This document shows, in pieces, positions 1 through 10,173 of a stretch of DNA of 64,000 nt (position 1 is its first letter; each line of letters starts with the position of its first letter). The translations under genes were made by a program, and so were the position numbers. Origin of the DNA: Cervus elaphus (taxonomy: Eukaryota; Chordata; Mammalia; Artiodactyla; Cervidae); the NCBI RefSeq assembly GCF_910594005.1, contig NC_057828.1, positions 9,436,235 to 9,500,234 of the forward strand, given 5' to 3'. Below the pieces are notes generated by a model, which was given only the letters and a program-made list of their open reading frames with translations, was not told where the DNA came from and did no database searches.

Positions 1-2592
1 TGTGTTTAATATCTGTTAGCTTGATTAGTATGTGTCCCCACATGTTTCTCCTTGGGTTTATCCTGTATTGGACTCTGTGCTTCTTGACTTGACTGACTAT
101 TTCCTTTCCCATGTTGAGGAAATTTTCAACTATAATCTCAAAAATTTTCTCAGTGCATTTCTATTTCTGTCTTTCTTCTGGGAACCCTATAACTCGAATG
201 TTTGTGAGTTTAATGTAGTCATAGATTTCTTCTCTTCATTCTTTTTTCCTTACTTTTCAACAGTTATTTCTGCCATTCTATCTTCTACTCTCTTGTTCAT
301 TCTTCTGCCTCAGTTACTCTAGTGTCAGTTCCTTATAGAAAACAATTATGTTATTCATCTCTCTTTGTTTATTCTTCATTTCTTCTAGGCCCTTGGTAAT
401 TGTATTGTGTTAATTGTTTCTTGCATTTTCTCTATCCTTCTTTTGATGATTTGGAAGATCTTCACTATCATTATTCTGAATTATCTTTTAGAAAGTTTGC
501 TTATTTCCTCTTTGTTTATTTGGTCTTTTGAGTTTCTACCTTGTTTCTTCATTTGTGCTTTATTTCTCTCTTTTCCTTTTTTTCTAACTTAGTCCATTTG
601 AAGCCTCCTTTCCCAGACTTTGGGGTTTTATCTCTTCTTTCTTTCTTTTTTTTTTCTCTCAGAGGGAAAGGTTGCTTCAGTGGTTTGTGTTGATTTCTTG
701 TTGGGGCAATTTGAGCCTTGTTGTAGTGGAGGAGGTGAGTTTTGTTTTTTGGTTTTTGCTTTCCCTGATGGGCACAGCTGTGTGAGGTGGCATATTCTGG
801 AGCGTCTGTGGGAATCCTGTCTGCTGATGCTTGTTTTTCTGCTTTTGTCTTGCCTGTTGTTTGTGTAAAGTGTTCTGCAGTGTACGCCATTGGCAGCTTG
901 GTGATTCCAGGCTCTGTGTACAATTCTAGGCTTTCGTGGACTTTTCATTAATTAATCTGTGGGGAGGGGGTTACTTTTCTAGCAGTTTCGGATCTTGGAC
1001 TCAATGCCCCCACCTCAGTGGTTCAGAAACAATCCTTGGAAGGGGGACCAAGACTCCATAAGTCATTTGTTACAGGATTAAAGGGAGTTAAATAAAACAC
1101 ACCAAACAAGAGGCAAGACATGACATGAAATAAAAGATGAATCCAGATATATGGCAAAGATAAGACCAGGCAGGTAATCACAAAAAGAATGGGGTATATA
1201 CACACATTTACATGCACACAAATATAACCAAAGTATTTCAAAGAGAATAACAGAGATTGACTTGGTGAGCAAAGGAAAGCAAAAATGATATTGACCAATT
1301 AAAAACAGAACTAAATAACAATCCAGAAATCTGAGCCTGAGCAGAGTGCCAACTGGGGAATACAACAAAGAAAACATAACAATAAAACCTACAAGGTGAA
1401 AAAATAAATAATGACAACAAAAAAAGAGAAGTGAGAGAAAAGAGAAAAGGAAGGTGTCAAAGAAAAGGTAAAAAATAGAAAAGCAAAGATAAATAGATGT
1501 ATGTGAAAAAAATCTTTATATATACATATATATAATATATATTCCTATATATATATTTAGGAATAGCTACAGCAGGCAAAGAATGATAAGAAAAACAGTC
1601 AGACAAAACAAAAGCAAATTTTAAAAAAAATCACAAAGAAAGGAAGAAAAAAATTAAAAACTAATTTTTAGCAAGAAAAAAATGAGGAAAAATGCACAGC
1701 ACCTCAAAAGGCTAACATAAAGATAAAAAGTATTCAAGGGGAATAAACATTGTGGTTCAAAAGAAAGAGAAAGAAAAAAGTTCTCATGGTCTTATTTCCT
1801 CTTAGATTTAGAGTCAACCCCCCGTGAATGTGGTTAATAATGTCCTGTGATGGTTAGGGACATTTGATTCCTGTGTTCTGGTTGATGGAGCTGGATCTCA
1901 TCTCTCTGAAGGGCAGTGCAGGGTCCAGCAGTAGGTTTTGGGGTGTCTATGGGTTCAGTATGACTTTGGGCAACTCACTGCTTTGGCAGTGTTAGACACA
2001 TCTATTTCTGTACCTGTCAAAGCGGCTATCTCAACAACTCCGCGTTGCCACCAGCGCCCTAGTCGCCCCTGGAATCTCTGCTGGTGCTTCCTCTTTCAAG
2101 TCCTGCTCTGTGCTTCAGGCCAAAGCTTCCTAGGCAGAGCCTGAGGATGCTTTTCTTGGCTCCCTGAGCCTGCCCTCTGGCCGGCGTCGAGGTCCACGAG
2201 TTGCTTATGGACTAAAAATTTAGCTCTCTCTGTATTTTGCCCTCTACACCCCCACTTTACCCAGCTCTCTGAGATTCCTCAGGCCTTCCTTGGTCCCGCC
2301 TGTGAAGGAGCTTCCTAATGCATGGAAACTCTTCCTCCTTCACGACTCCCACCCTGTCTCGGGCACAAGCCCCCATCCTGAAATTCTCCATCTCTTCTTT
2401 TGACCTTTTATGTCTTGTCTTTTGTCCTACCTTTCCAGGGAGCTTAGCTTGCCACCTTGGAGGCCTGGGGTCTTCTGCTGTCTCCTAGAGCCTGCTTTGT
2501 AAGAGTTGTTCAATATCTTGATGAGTTTTTGATGTGTTTGTGGGGAAGCTGGCAATCTACCCTTCTTACTCCTCCGCCATTTTTTCTGCTTC
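1..2592 (-). mobile_element. L1 LINE, 5' part (5'UTR and N-terminal ORF1), antisense
   Basis: Read on the minus strand, the high end begins with a GGCGGAGGA-like start near 2570-2592, typical of L1 5' ends. About 2.1 kb of 5'UTR-like sequence (GC-rich at 1850-2400, A-rich at 1030-1790) follows, then ORF1-like coding below about 420 that runs off the window. The ORF1 part matches the two L1 ORF1 copies at 59.3 and 63.1 kb; its NIRVIG motif keeps the arginine codon. An AT-dinucleotide stretch lies at 1516-1557. Confidence 0.75.
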
Positions 2593-2842
2593 TTTTCATG
2601 TATTGCTGTATTATATAAAATTGTGTAGAATTCTATATAAAATATCCTGTACATTTAAGAAGTAGTATAACATTTTTTGTTATTGGCACAGTATTTAGAG
2701 ACAGACAAATACGAATTTAAGTTTTGGCATAACAATGGGATAGATGTGAGGTCTTCAGTGATACACTATGAGTTGTGTGGCTTCTATTTCATCTGTGAAA
2801 TATCTACAATCATATACTCAGTATATGAGCTTCCCTTTCTAT

Positions 2843-3052
2843 GGTCTTCCCTCATAGCTCACTCAGTAAAGAATCTGCCTGCAATGTAGGAGATCCAGGT
2901 TCAGTTCCCAGGTTCGGAAGATACCCTGGAGAGGGAAATGGCATCCCTCTCCAGTATTCTTGCCTGGAGAATCCCATGGACAGTAGCTTGGCATTCTACA
3001 GTCCATAGAGTTGCAAGAGTCAGACATGACTTAGCAATTAAATCACCACCAT
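2843..3052 (+). mobile_element. Bov-tA SINE
   Basis: Sense copy: GTAAAGAATCTGCCTGCAAT (tRNA-derived head), then CCAGTATTCTTGCCTGGAGA and AGTCAGACATGACTTAGCAA at the 3' end. Intergenic, downstream of CFH. Confidence 0.9.
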
Positions 3053-3680
3053 GTCCAGTATTAAGGACCTTTGTGAAGATTGCACATATTAATTATACAA
3101 TATCTTGAAATATAGTATATGACAAACATTCAGTTGTTACTAAAACTTAGTTTTTCTTAACTTGATGTTTTCTTAGGCAATAATCTTACCACTAGGTATT
3201 CCTGAGGCTACAAACTTCAAGGGAAGCTAGAAACATAATCCTTACTAGGAAGTCATATCTCTAGATACAAATTGTGATTTTCTAACACTAAAATAAAGAA
3301 GAATATTGTGGAGCATAGATTAGGAAATCATGCAATTAATTGTACAATTGCTTCACTAGAAAATAAACTCTATGTTTTAATCAGTTTTAGGTTCACAGCA
3401 AATTTGAGCAGAAAATATAGAGTTCCTTAACTCCCCAACACACACACAGACACACACACACAGATTGAGATCTGTTTTAGGGTACTGGCTCATGTGATTG
3501 TGAAGACCGTTAGGTCTGAAAACTGTAGGGTAGGTGGAAACCTGGAAAATGCAGGAAGGATGAGTGTTTAAGTTTTTAATTTGAAGGCCTTGAGAAGCAG
3601 AGTTGCTTTTTCCTGGATGGAGCTCAGGGTTTTCCCTTAAAACTTTCAACAGAATGGATGAAATACACCCATGTTATTGA
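3053..3680. other. Intergenic stretch, no gene; short CA microsatellite
   Basis: AT-rich sequence with no coding signal. A (CA)n run of about 27 bp at 3437-3463 is the only structured feature. The open frame covering it on the minus strand has no family resemblance and seems accidental. Confidence 0.6.
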
Positions 3681-4160
3681 AGTGTTGTTGCTGAACCAAA
3701 CAAAGATGCCAGGATTATTGGCCTCTGGAGGAGAAGAATTCATTCCGGGGCCAGAGACGAGGCTTGATCACTCAGAGCTTTTGTGTAATGAAGTTTTATT
3801 AAAGTATAAAGGAAATAGAGAAAGCTTCTGACTTAGGCATCAGAAGGGGGCAGAAAGAGTACCCCTTTGCTAGTGTTAGCAATGGAATTATATGCTCTCT
3901 AATTAGTTATTGCAGTGAATCAAAAGAATGTCTGGAGGTTCTTAAAACCTCACTAGACCTACTCCCATAATTTACACCTTAAAATAACAGGATTAGCCAG
4001 AAGGTTTTTTCCAGAGGCTGTCCTCTAGCAGGATACATTATTGTTATATAATCCTAAGGAATGTAGAAGGACAAAAAGGTTTGTCCTTTCTTCGTCCTTG
4101 AGAATTCAAGACCCCTCTCTCCTTGGCGACCCCTAGACTTCCTATCAACTTGCCTAGGGA
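3680..4160 (-). mobile_element. Endogenous retrovirus LTR, antisense (probable)
   Basis: On the minus strand it carries AATAAAACTTCATTACACAA (polyadenylation signal, 3796-3815 region), followed by CTCTGAGTGATCAAGCCTCG and a 3' end TTTGGTTCAGCAACAACA, the layout of an R-U5 segment. The 5' end probably lies near 4150. I could not find a clean target duplication, so borders are approximate. No retroviral coding sequence adjoins it. Confidence 0.55.
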
Positions 4161-4570
4161 ATGACTCTCTCATTCTGAAATGTAATTTACTTTATTCAAA
4201 TTCTGAGAGTGAATGGTAATCATATCTTTAAGATGGATTCAGAGAAACAGCCAAACTGGTAATTTGACCAAGCACCTGAGTATTATAGTCTGGCCAAGTT
4301 AACACAAAATTAACCACTATACAAAATATCCAAGGTGAAATTGGATATTTAGTTCAGGAGATTGGCAACCCAATTAGGGAAGATTCATGTAATTTCTTCT
4401 TGCTGCTTGCAGTAAAATACATAAGTTGTAAATTGAAGAATGAACCATCAGTCATTAGGGAGTCAATGGAGGAGGAGATAATTTGAAATTTCTCAGCCTA
4501 CCCACAGAGTGTACTCACTAAGCAAGCTGGCAGTGAGGAGAGACTATCCTTTGCTTAAGAAATTAGGCAT
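4160..4570. other. Intergenic, no gene recognised
   Basis: Unremarkable AT-rich sequence between an LTR and a BovB fragment; I see no open frame or repeat family I can name. Confidence 0.5.
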
Positions 4571-5190
4571 TTGACTTGTTGTTGTTGAGTTGCTCAGTCC
4601 TATCAGACTCTTTGTGACCCCATGGACTGTAGCATGCTGGGCTTCCCTGTTCTTCACTATATCCCAGAGTTTGCTCAAACTCAAGCCCATTGAGACAGTG
4701 ATATCATCCAACCATCTCATCTTCTGTTGTACCCTTCTCCTCCTGTCTTCAATCTTTCCCAGTATCAAGGTCTTTTCTAATGAGTCGATTCTTCACATCA
4801 GATGGGCAAAACATTGTAACTTCAGCTTCAGCGTCAGTAGTTCCAGTGAATATTCAGGGTTGATTTCTTTTAGGATGGACTGGTTTGTTCTCCTTGCAGG
4901 CCAATGCACTCTCAAGAGTCTTCTCCAGCAAACAGTTCAAAGGCATCACTTCTTCAGCACTCAGCCTTTTTTATTGTCCAGCTCTCACATCTCTGCATGC
5001 TACTGGAAAAAACATAGCTTTGACTGTACAGACCTTTGTTGGCAAAGTAATGTCTCTGCTTTTTAGTACGCTGTCTAGGTTTGCTATTTTTCTTCCCAGG
5101 AGCAAATGTCTTTTAACTTGATGTGAAATTAAATAGCTTGCTTTCAAGGAGCAAGTGTCTTTAAATGCGACTTGAAGTCCAATCTTCTCA
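4570..5190 (-). mobile_element. BovB LINE fragment, 3' part, antisense
   Basis: The plus strand reads the complement of the BovB 3' end: GTTGCTCAGTC, GACTCTTTGTGACCCCATGG, then complements of CTGATGCTGGGAAAG and GAAAGCTG. The reverse transcriptase C-terminal region (ITLPTKV, CTVKAM) is recognisable. 5'-truncated and not coding. Confidence 0.85.
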
Positions 5191-5257
5191 GCCCAGATAG
5201 CGCTCTGTTCAGTCAGTTCAGTCATTCAGGCATGTCTGACTCATTGTGGACTTCAAC

Positions 5258-5482
5258 ATGCCAGGTGGCGCTAGTGGTAAAAAACCCGCAAGACAATGCA
5301 GGAGACTTAAAAGACAGGTGTTTGATCCCCGGGTTGGCAGAATCCCCTGGGGAAGGAAATCACAACCCACTCCCATATTGTTGCTTGGGAACCCATGGAC
5401 AGAGGACTCTGTCAGGCTATGGTCCCTGGGGTCTCAGAGAGTCAGACATGACTGAAGTGACTTAGCAGGACACAGCACAAGC
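5258..5482 (+). mobile_element. Bov-tA SINE
   Basis: Sense copy with CAGGTGGCGCTAGTGGTAAA head, AATGCAGGAGACTTAAAAGA, and AGTCAGACATGACTGAAGTG tail. A partial copy of the same family (GTTCAGTCATTCAGGCATGT, about 5205-5250) lies just before it. Confidence 0.85.
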
Positions 5483-5754
5483 CTGAAATAGAGATGCTGT
5501 TATTCAGGGACGATCTGTGAATAAGGATAACATCTCAATAATTTTACTTCTAGTAGTGAAACATAGGACTAACAGAGTTGGCTGATAAGAACAAAGGTCT
5601 ATCCACCCACCAGTTGAGTGACACTTGTTTATTCCCAGGTTTGGGCTGTTCATTTCAGAAAAGGCAAAACTACAGTCACAGAAGCCAAATTAATGGTTCT
5701 TAGAGGTTAGGATTCAAAGAAGCTGATTGTCTGCAAAGGATTCTTTTGGGGTTA

Positions 5755-5972
5755 TTGAACAGATGATGCTAGTGGTAAAGAGCCTGCCTGCCAATGCAGG
5801 AGATGTAAGAGACATAGGTTTGATCTCTGGGTGGGGAAGATCACCTGGAGGAGGTAATGCCAACCCACTCCAGTATTCTTGCCTAGAGAATCCCATGGAC
5901 AGAGGAGTCTGGCAGGCTACAGTCCATAGGGTCTCAGAGAGTCAGACATGACTGAAGTGACTTAGCATGCAC
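5755..5972 (+). mobile_element. Bov-tA SINE
   Basis: Sense copy: CTAGTGGTAAAGAGCCTGCC head, CCAGTATTCTTGCCTAGAGA, and AGTCAGACATGACTGAAGTG tail. It stands about 270 bp from the previous SINE in the same orientation. Confidence 0.9.
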
Positions 5973-6600
5973 AACTGCCTATAGTTTGATTAGATGATTC
6001 TTATGCAATTGTATACATTTGTCAAAATTTCTTGAACTGTGTGCTAAAAAAGTGTAAGCTTATTGTATGCAAAGTACCTGAGTAAAGTCAGATTTTATTT
6101 TTCATATGTTAAAACTACACTTCTTTGTTTTATTTCTTCCATTTAACTTAAAATAATTATGTAACTCTAAAAGTAATTTATTTTTAATAAAATAACTGCA
6201 AATAACAAATATCAAAATTTAAAAATGAACATGGCATTTTTCTGTCAACCCTGTGTACTACACATTTTGTAAAAATTTGATATCAGCTGTTTGAACATTG
6301 TATTGTGAGTTTTGTTTTTTAATTTTGTGTTTGTGAATTGCTCATTAAAAATAATTATTTTTAAGAGTGATTCTGAAACCATTTTATTTTGTTCTATATA
6401 TTTCCTTGATTACTAAAAGATCTTACACTTAAATATTCTTGATGTATTTAAAAGATTGTCTTCTCATAACGCATTAGTATAAACCTAAATTGCCTTCTTG
6501 ATATTAGACTTGGGCTGTATAATTTATCATTTGCATTTTAGTATGATGATAACGCCACTTCCTCCCAACAGAATTGACTGTGTGTAATATCTGTTCATAA
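5973..6600. other. AT-rich intergenic DNA, nothing recognised
   Basis: Very AT-rich, with many stops in all frames. No repeat family or regulatory element could be named. Confidence 0.5.
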
Positions 6601-6850
6601 TTCTTTAATTAAAAAAAAAAAAGTAGAAGAAGTTTGACATATACAGACTACTATATATAAAACAGACAACAAATAAGGACCTACCACGTAACACAGGGAA
6701 CTCTACTCCATACTCTGTGATAGCCTATATGGGAAAAGAACCTTTAAAAAAAGTGTATATCTTTAACTGATTCACTTTGCAATGCATCTGAAATTACACA
6801 TTATAAATCAACTATATTCCAATAAAATTTATTTTTAAAATAAAAAATAA
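6600..6850 (+). mobile_element. Old L1 3' end (L1M type)
   Basis: Reads ACACAGGGAACTCTACTCCA, then GATTCACTTTGC and CAACTATATTCCAATAAAAT, the usual end of mammalian L1M 3'UTRs, followed by an A-rich tail. 5'-truncated. Confidence 0.75.
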
Positions 6851-7665
6851 GTCTGAGATTTGTTCAAGATTCTCATATTTGCAAGAAATGATCCAAACAT
6901 AGTACATGCTTATCTCATTTTTAGCTTAGAAAATCATAACCTTTCACTGAGATTGAAAAAATAATTTGCGTTCTTACTGTCCAGGTTACTTCCTTAGACT
7001 CACTCTTCATTATTTTTTCCATATTTGCCATCTTGTATATCTTGTATGTATTCCTTTTTCTCCTGGTGTTTCACATTGCAGACTTACAAAATATGTCTAG
7101 ATTCTCCTCTCTAGTACTTATTTAAGGTGCCAGACCATTGCCTATTCTTTAGTACCGCAAGTGATGATGCTTTCACTTAACTTCATACCCTAGAGGTACA
7201 TATTTATAGATACATATTTTTTCACTGTGTGTTTTCCAAAAATATTAGATGTCTTAGTACAACTGAGAAAAGACTAAAGAAAATTTTAATAATTTTTTTT
7301 TGTAACTAGCTTTCTGAAATAGTGGGGGCAATTGTAAAATAATTCCACTGTTTTACCTCCCACCCCTGCACACTAGATTCATGTGGAATACGTTAGACTT
7401 CACAGCTCTTTTTCTACTTTTTAAAAACAAAGTCTTCAAATATGCTTAGTCAAAAGCATCTCAGCTAGGAAATTAATACTCCTTACTCAGTGTAAACAGA
7501 TCAATTTGGGTCAACATGACTCAAAGTTAAATCTTCTATTCTCTAGCTTAACTTCAATAACCAGGACTACAATGAAAAAACATATAATGCTTTTCTTATC
7601 TTTATAGTAGATTTACCCAAAACCACTGCATTAAGTATGTTTGTGTATACACACACACACACTAA
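6851..7665. other. Intergenic, no gene recognised; short CA run
   Basis: AT-rich single-copy-looking sequence. A short (CA)n run lies at about 7648-7664. No SCR-like exon was found here on the minus strand. Confidence 0.5.
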
Positions 7666-8115
7666 GGGCCAAGTAACTATAGATAAGAATGAAATTTTGC
7701 CATTTTAAACAACATGAATAGACTTGGAAGGTATTATTCTTTGTGAAATTTGTCATACAGGGAAATACAAGTACAGTATGATATCCCTTATATGTGGAAC
7801 CTAAAAAATAAAGAAAATTAATGAATATAACAAAACAGAAACAGACTCATAGATACAGATAACAAGCAAGTGGTTGCCAGTGGGCAGAGGGAACCAGGGA
7901 GGGACAAGAAGACCTATTTGATTAAGAGGTATTAACTATTACGTATAAAATAAAGAAGCTCCAAGGACATACCATACAACACAGGAAGTATGACCAACAT
8001 TTCACAATAACTCTAAATGCAGCATAATCTTTAAAAATTGTGGATCTCTGTGTTATACACCTGAAACTGTTGTAAATCAACTATATGTCAATTTAAAAAT
8101 TATTTAAAAACAAAT
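7666..8115 (+). mobile_element. Old L1 3' end (L1M type)
   Basis: Contains TATGTGGAACCTAAAAAATA, CAGAAACAGACTCATAGATA, TGGTTGCCAGTGGGCAGAGG and TAAATCAACTATATGTCAAT, a recognisable old L1 3'UTR. 5'-truncated, no coding content. Confidence 0.75.
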
Positions 8116-9111
8116 TATTTTAAAGATTTGCTAAAACTTCTTAGGTGAAAGTTGATTATGAACAGAGTCTATAAATTAACCCTCATCTTTACACAGAATG
8201 ACAATAACTGCAGAAAAATGATAGAACTGATCTTTAAAAATCACCATTTTCTAGACAACAGTGAAATAACTGCTTGCAGCCTCAGGTCATAAATAGATTC
8301 TGCAACCATTAGTTGAAAATTTTGGAGAAATAATATCTACAAAAATATTAACATTTACAGCAAAGATAACTTGTCAACTGTAACAATTTCATTTAAGGGT
8401 GAGAAAACCAACTGTTACTAGCAATTCAGATTTAAATCAATTAGCACCAATGATGATGGCCATGCTTCTTAGACTAAGAAGGTCACTTGACTTGATGCAG
8501 TACAAAGTAATAAGATATCACCTTAAATATTTTAGCTTAATTAACTATAGCTTTGTTTTAATAATAAAATTTTTATGATATTTAGAAATTTAACATGTTT
8601 ATAGTTAACTGATTTAAGCTTAATATGCTGTTTAAAATGTATGCACATAAAAACCACATTTCAGACTGGTGGTGAAGGTTTCTAAAATGCTGTGTACAAG
8701 CCAAATCAGGAAAAAGTTACTAGACCTGGAGTTCATTACCAAATCGATCTCTAAAGCTCATGTTGTGTCACTTTACATGTTTCTTTATTTTAGAAAATAT
8801 TTTGTGGTTCAAAGTTGATATACATTAAAGACAGAAAAATTCAAGAATTCATGTAAGTAAAAAGAAGTTAAACACATTTTACACCTATTATCTGCGAATT
8901 CAACTCTAGCTATACTAAATATTTTCTTTTCTTGCCAATATTTTTCAATAAAAAATTATTCAGTACTTAAAGCAGAGTGTCTTTATGTGTGTGCGTTTAT
9001 ATTTAATGTTGAAGTTTTTAATCACTTATATGCCATGTTATAGTAGTTATGCAATGTGATTCTCACTGTTCTTTATTTGAATTATTGTGTGTACTTTGAT
9101 AAACATCTTAT
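8116..9111. other. Intergenic, nothing recognised
   Basis: AT-rich sequence without coding signal. I looked for CFHR-type SCR exons on the minus strand, because CFHR genes follow CFH in other mammals, and found none in this interval. Confidence 0.5.
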
Positions 9112-9122
9112 AAAATAATATG

Positions 9123-9436
9123 CGATCCACCAGTCCAGCATAAAGGAAATCTGTCCTGAATGTTCACTGGGAGGACTGATGCTGAAGCTGAAACTCCAAC
9201 ATATTGGCCACCTGATGTGAAGAGCTGACTCATCTGAAAAGACCCTGATGCTGGGAAAATTTGAAAGAGGAAAGAGAAGGGGACGACAGAGCATGAGATG
9301 GTTGGGTGGCATCACTGACTCAATGGACATGAGTCTGAGTAAGCTCCAGGAGTTGCTGATGGACAGGGAGGCCTGGCATGCTGCAGTGCATGGGATCACA
9401 GAGAGTCAGACATGACGGAGTGACTGAACTGAACTG
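9123..9436 (+). mobile_element. BovB LINE 3' end, 5'-truncated
   Basis: Reads GACTGATGCTGAAGCTGAAA, AAGACCCTGATGCTGGGAAA, GGACAGGGAGGCCTGGCATG and ends GACTGAACTGAACTG. Flanked by an imperfect 11-bp duplication, AAAATAATATG at 9112-9122 and AAAATATTATG at 9437-9447, so the insertion is complete as it stands. It lies about 330 bp beyond the CFH polyadenylation signal. Confidence 0.88.
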
Positions 9437-9761
9437 AAAATATTATGTATTTCATCATTTTTGGTTTATTCACTTATTGATAGATGAGCAAAGGTAAGAT
9501 AAACTACTGATATTTAATTACTGACAGAAGTATGACATAGTTTGCTTTTATATGTTTGTTAAGTGATATTATCAATATTTTGAATTTTTCCATTTCTTTC
9601 CACACTCTTTTCCCCATGTATTCTAAAACAGAGTTTCAGAAAGCCTCAGAAGTATCGGAGAAAGCTTTAAGAAAGTTAGGAAACTGATGGATGGAAGGAG
9701 GCATGGATGTGATTGAATCTAATGCCTTGCTGTAAATGTCTCAAGAACAGGACACATAACA

Positions 9762-9964
9762 TTTTGATTTGCCAAGTTTAATGAGGTACTTTTAAGAAGT
9801 GATTCATTGGTCTCCTGTCTCTCAATTGCATTGTCCCCATAATAATTAACACAAATCTGACTTATGATTCAAGATGAGTTAAAACATACTTGATAAAATA
9901 AACAGAACTGAATTAATAAGGAGAAATCTGAATACATGTACATATGTCAATTTTACAAACGCAT
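9762..9964 (-). promoter_or_regulatory. CFH: CFH 3'UTR with ATTAAA polyadenylation signal
   Basis: On the minus strand, ATTAAA lies at 9782-9777, about 185 nt after the stop codon. The bases around it (AAAAGTACCTCATTAAACTT) resemble the end of human CFH mRNA as I remember it. No AATAAA occurs between the stop and this site. The exact cleavage position near 9762 is inferred. Confidence 0.7.
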
Positions 9965-10173
9965 TTAGCCAATGTATTTTCCACAGCTAGGATACACCAC
10001 CTTTCCTTCCCGACAAGTTGTTCGAAATGTATGTTGTGGTGTCACTTGACGATAACCACGTTGACACATAAATTCAATACTATCTTCTGTTTTAGAGTAA
10101 AGTTTTGTCTCGTCTTTCCATTTTAACTGTATGTGATGTTGTCTCATTGTTTCTTCTGAAATTACACATGCCT
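9965..10173 (-). CDS. CFH: CFH terminal exon for SCR20 with stop codon
   Basis: Acceptor CTTTAG; coding part 209 nt ending in TAA at 9965-9967. It reads EACVISEETMRQHHIQLKW, then LYSKTEDSIEFMCQRGYRQ, HTFRTTCREGKVVYPSC and GKYIG. SCR20 is the surface-recognition domain (sialic acid, heparin, C3d). The equivalents of human W1183, K1188, R1203, R1206, R1215 and K1230 are kept; R1182 is K, K1186 is E and R1210 is P. The usual tryptophan between Cys3 and Cys4 is arginine. After the last cysteine the protein ends GKYIG, slightly longer than the human AKR tail. Start of the exon follows from the phase-1 junction with SCR19 (G+AG, glutamate). Confidence 0.96.

Noticed and set aside
2843..3052. tRNA-like A and B box text in this and the other Bov-tA copies
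   Set aside because: These are tRNA-derived SINE heads with diverged stems and SINE tails; no intact cloverleaf gene.
1..9760. Possible CFHR exons downstream of CFH
   Set aside because: CFHR genes follow CFH in other mammals, so I looked for SCR exons on the minus strand here; none with the four-cysteine pattern and phase-1 borders was found.
9944..10126. Plus-strand open frame over the SCR20 exon
   Set aside because: Shadow of the terminal CFH exon on the other strand.
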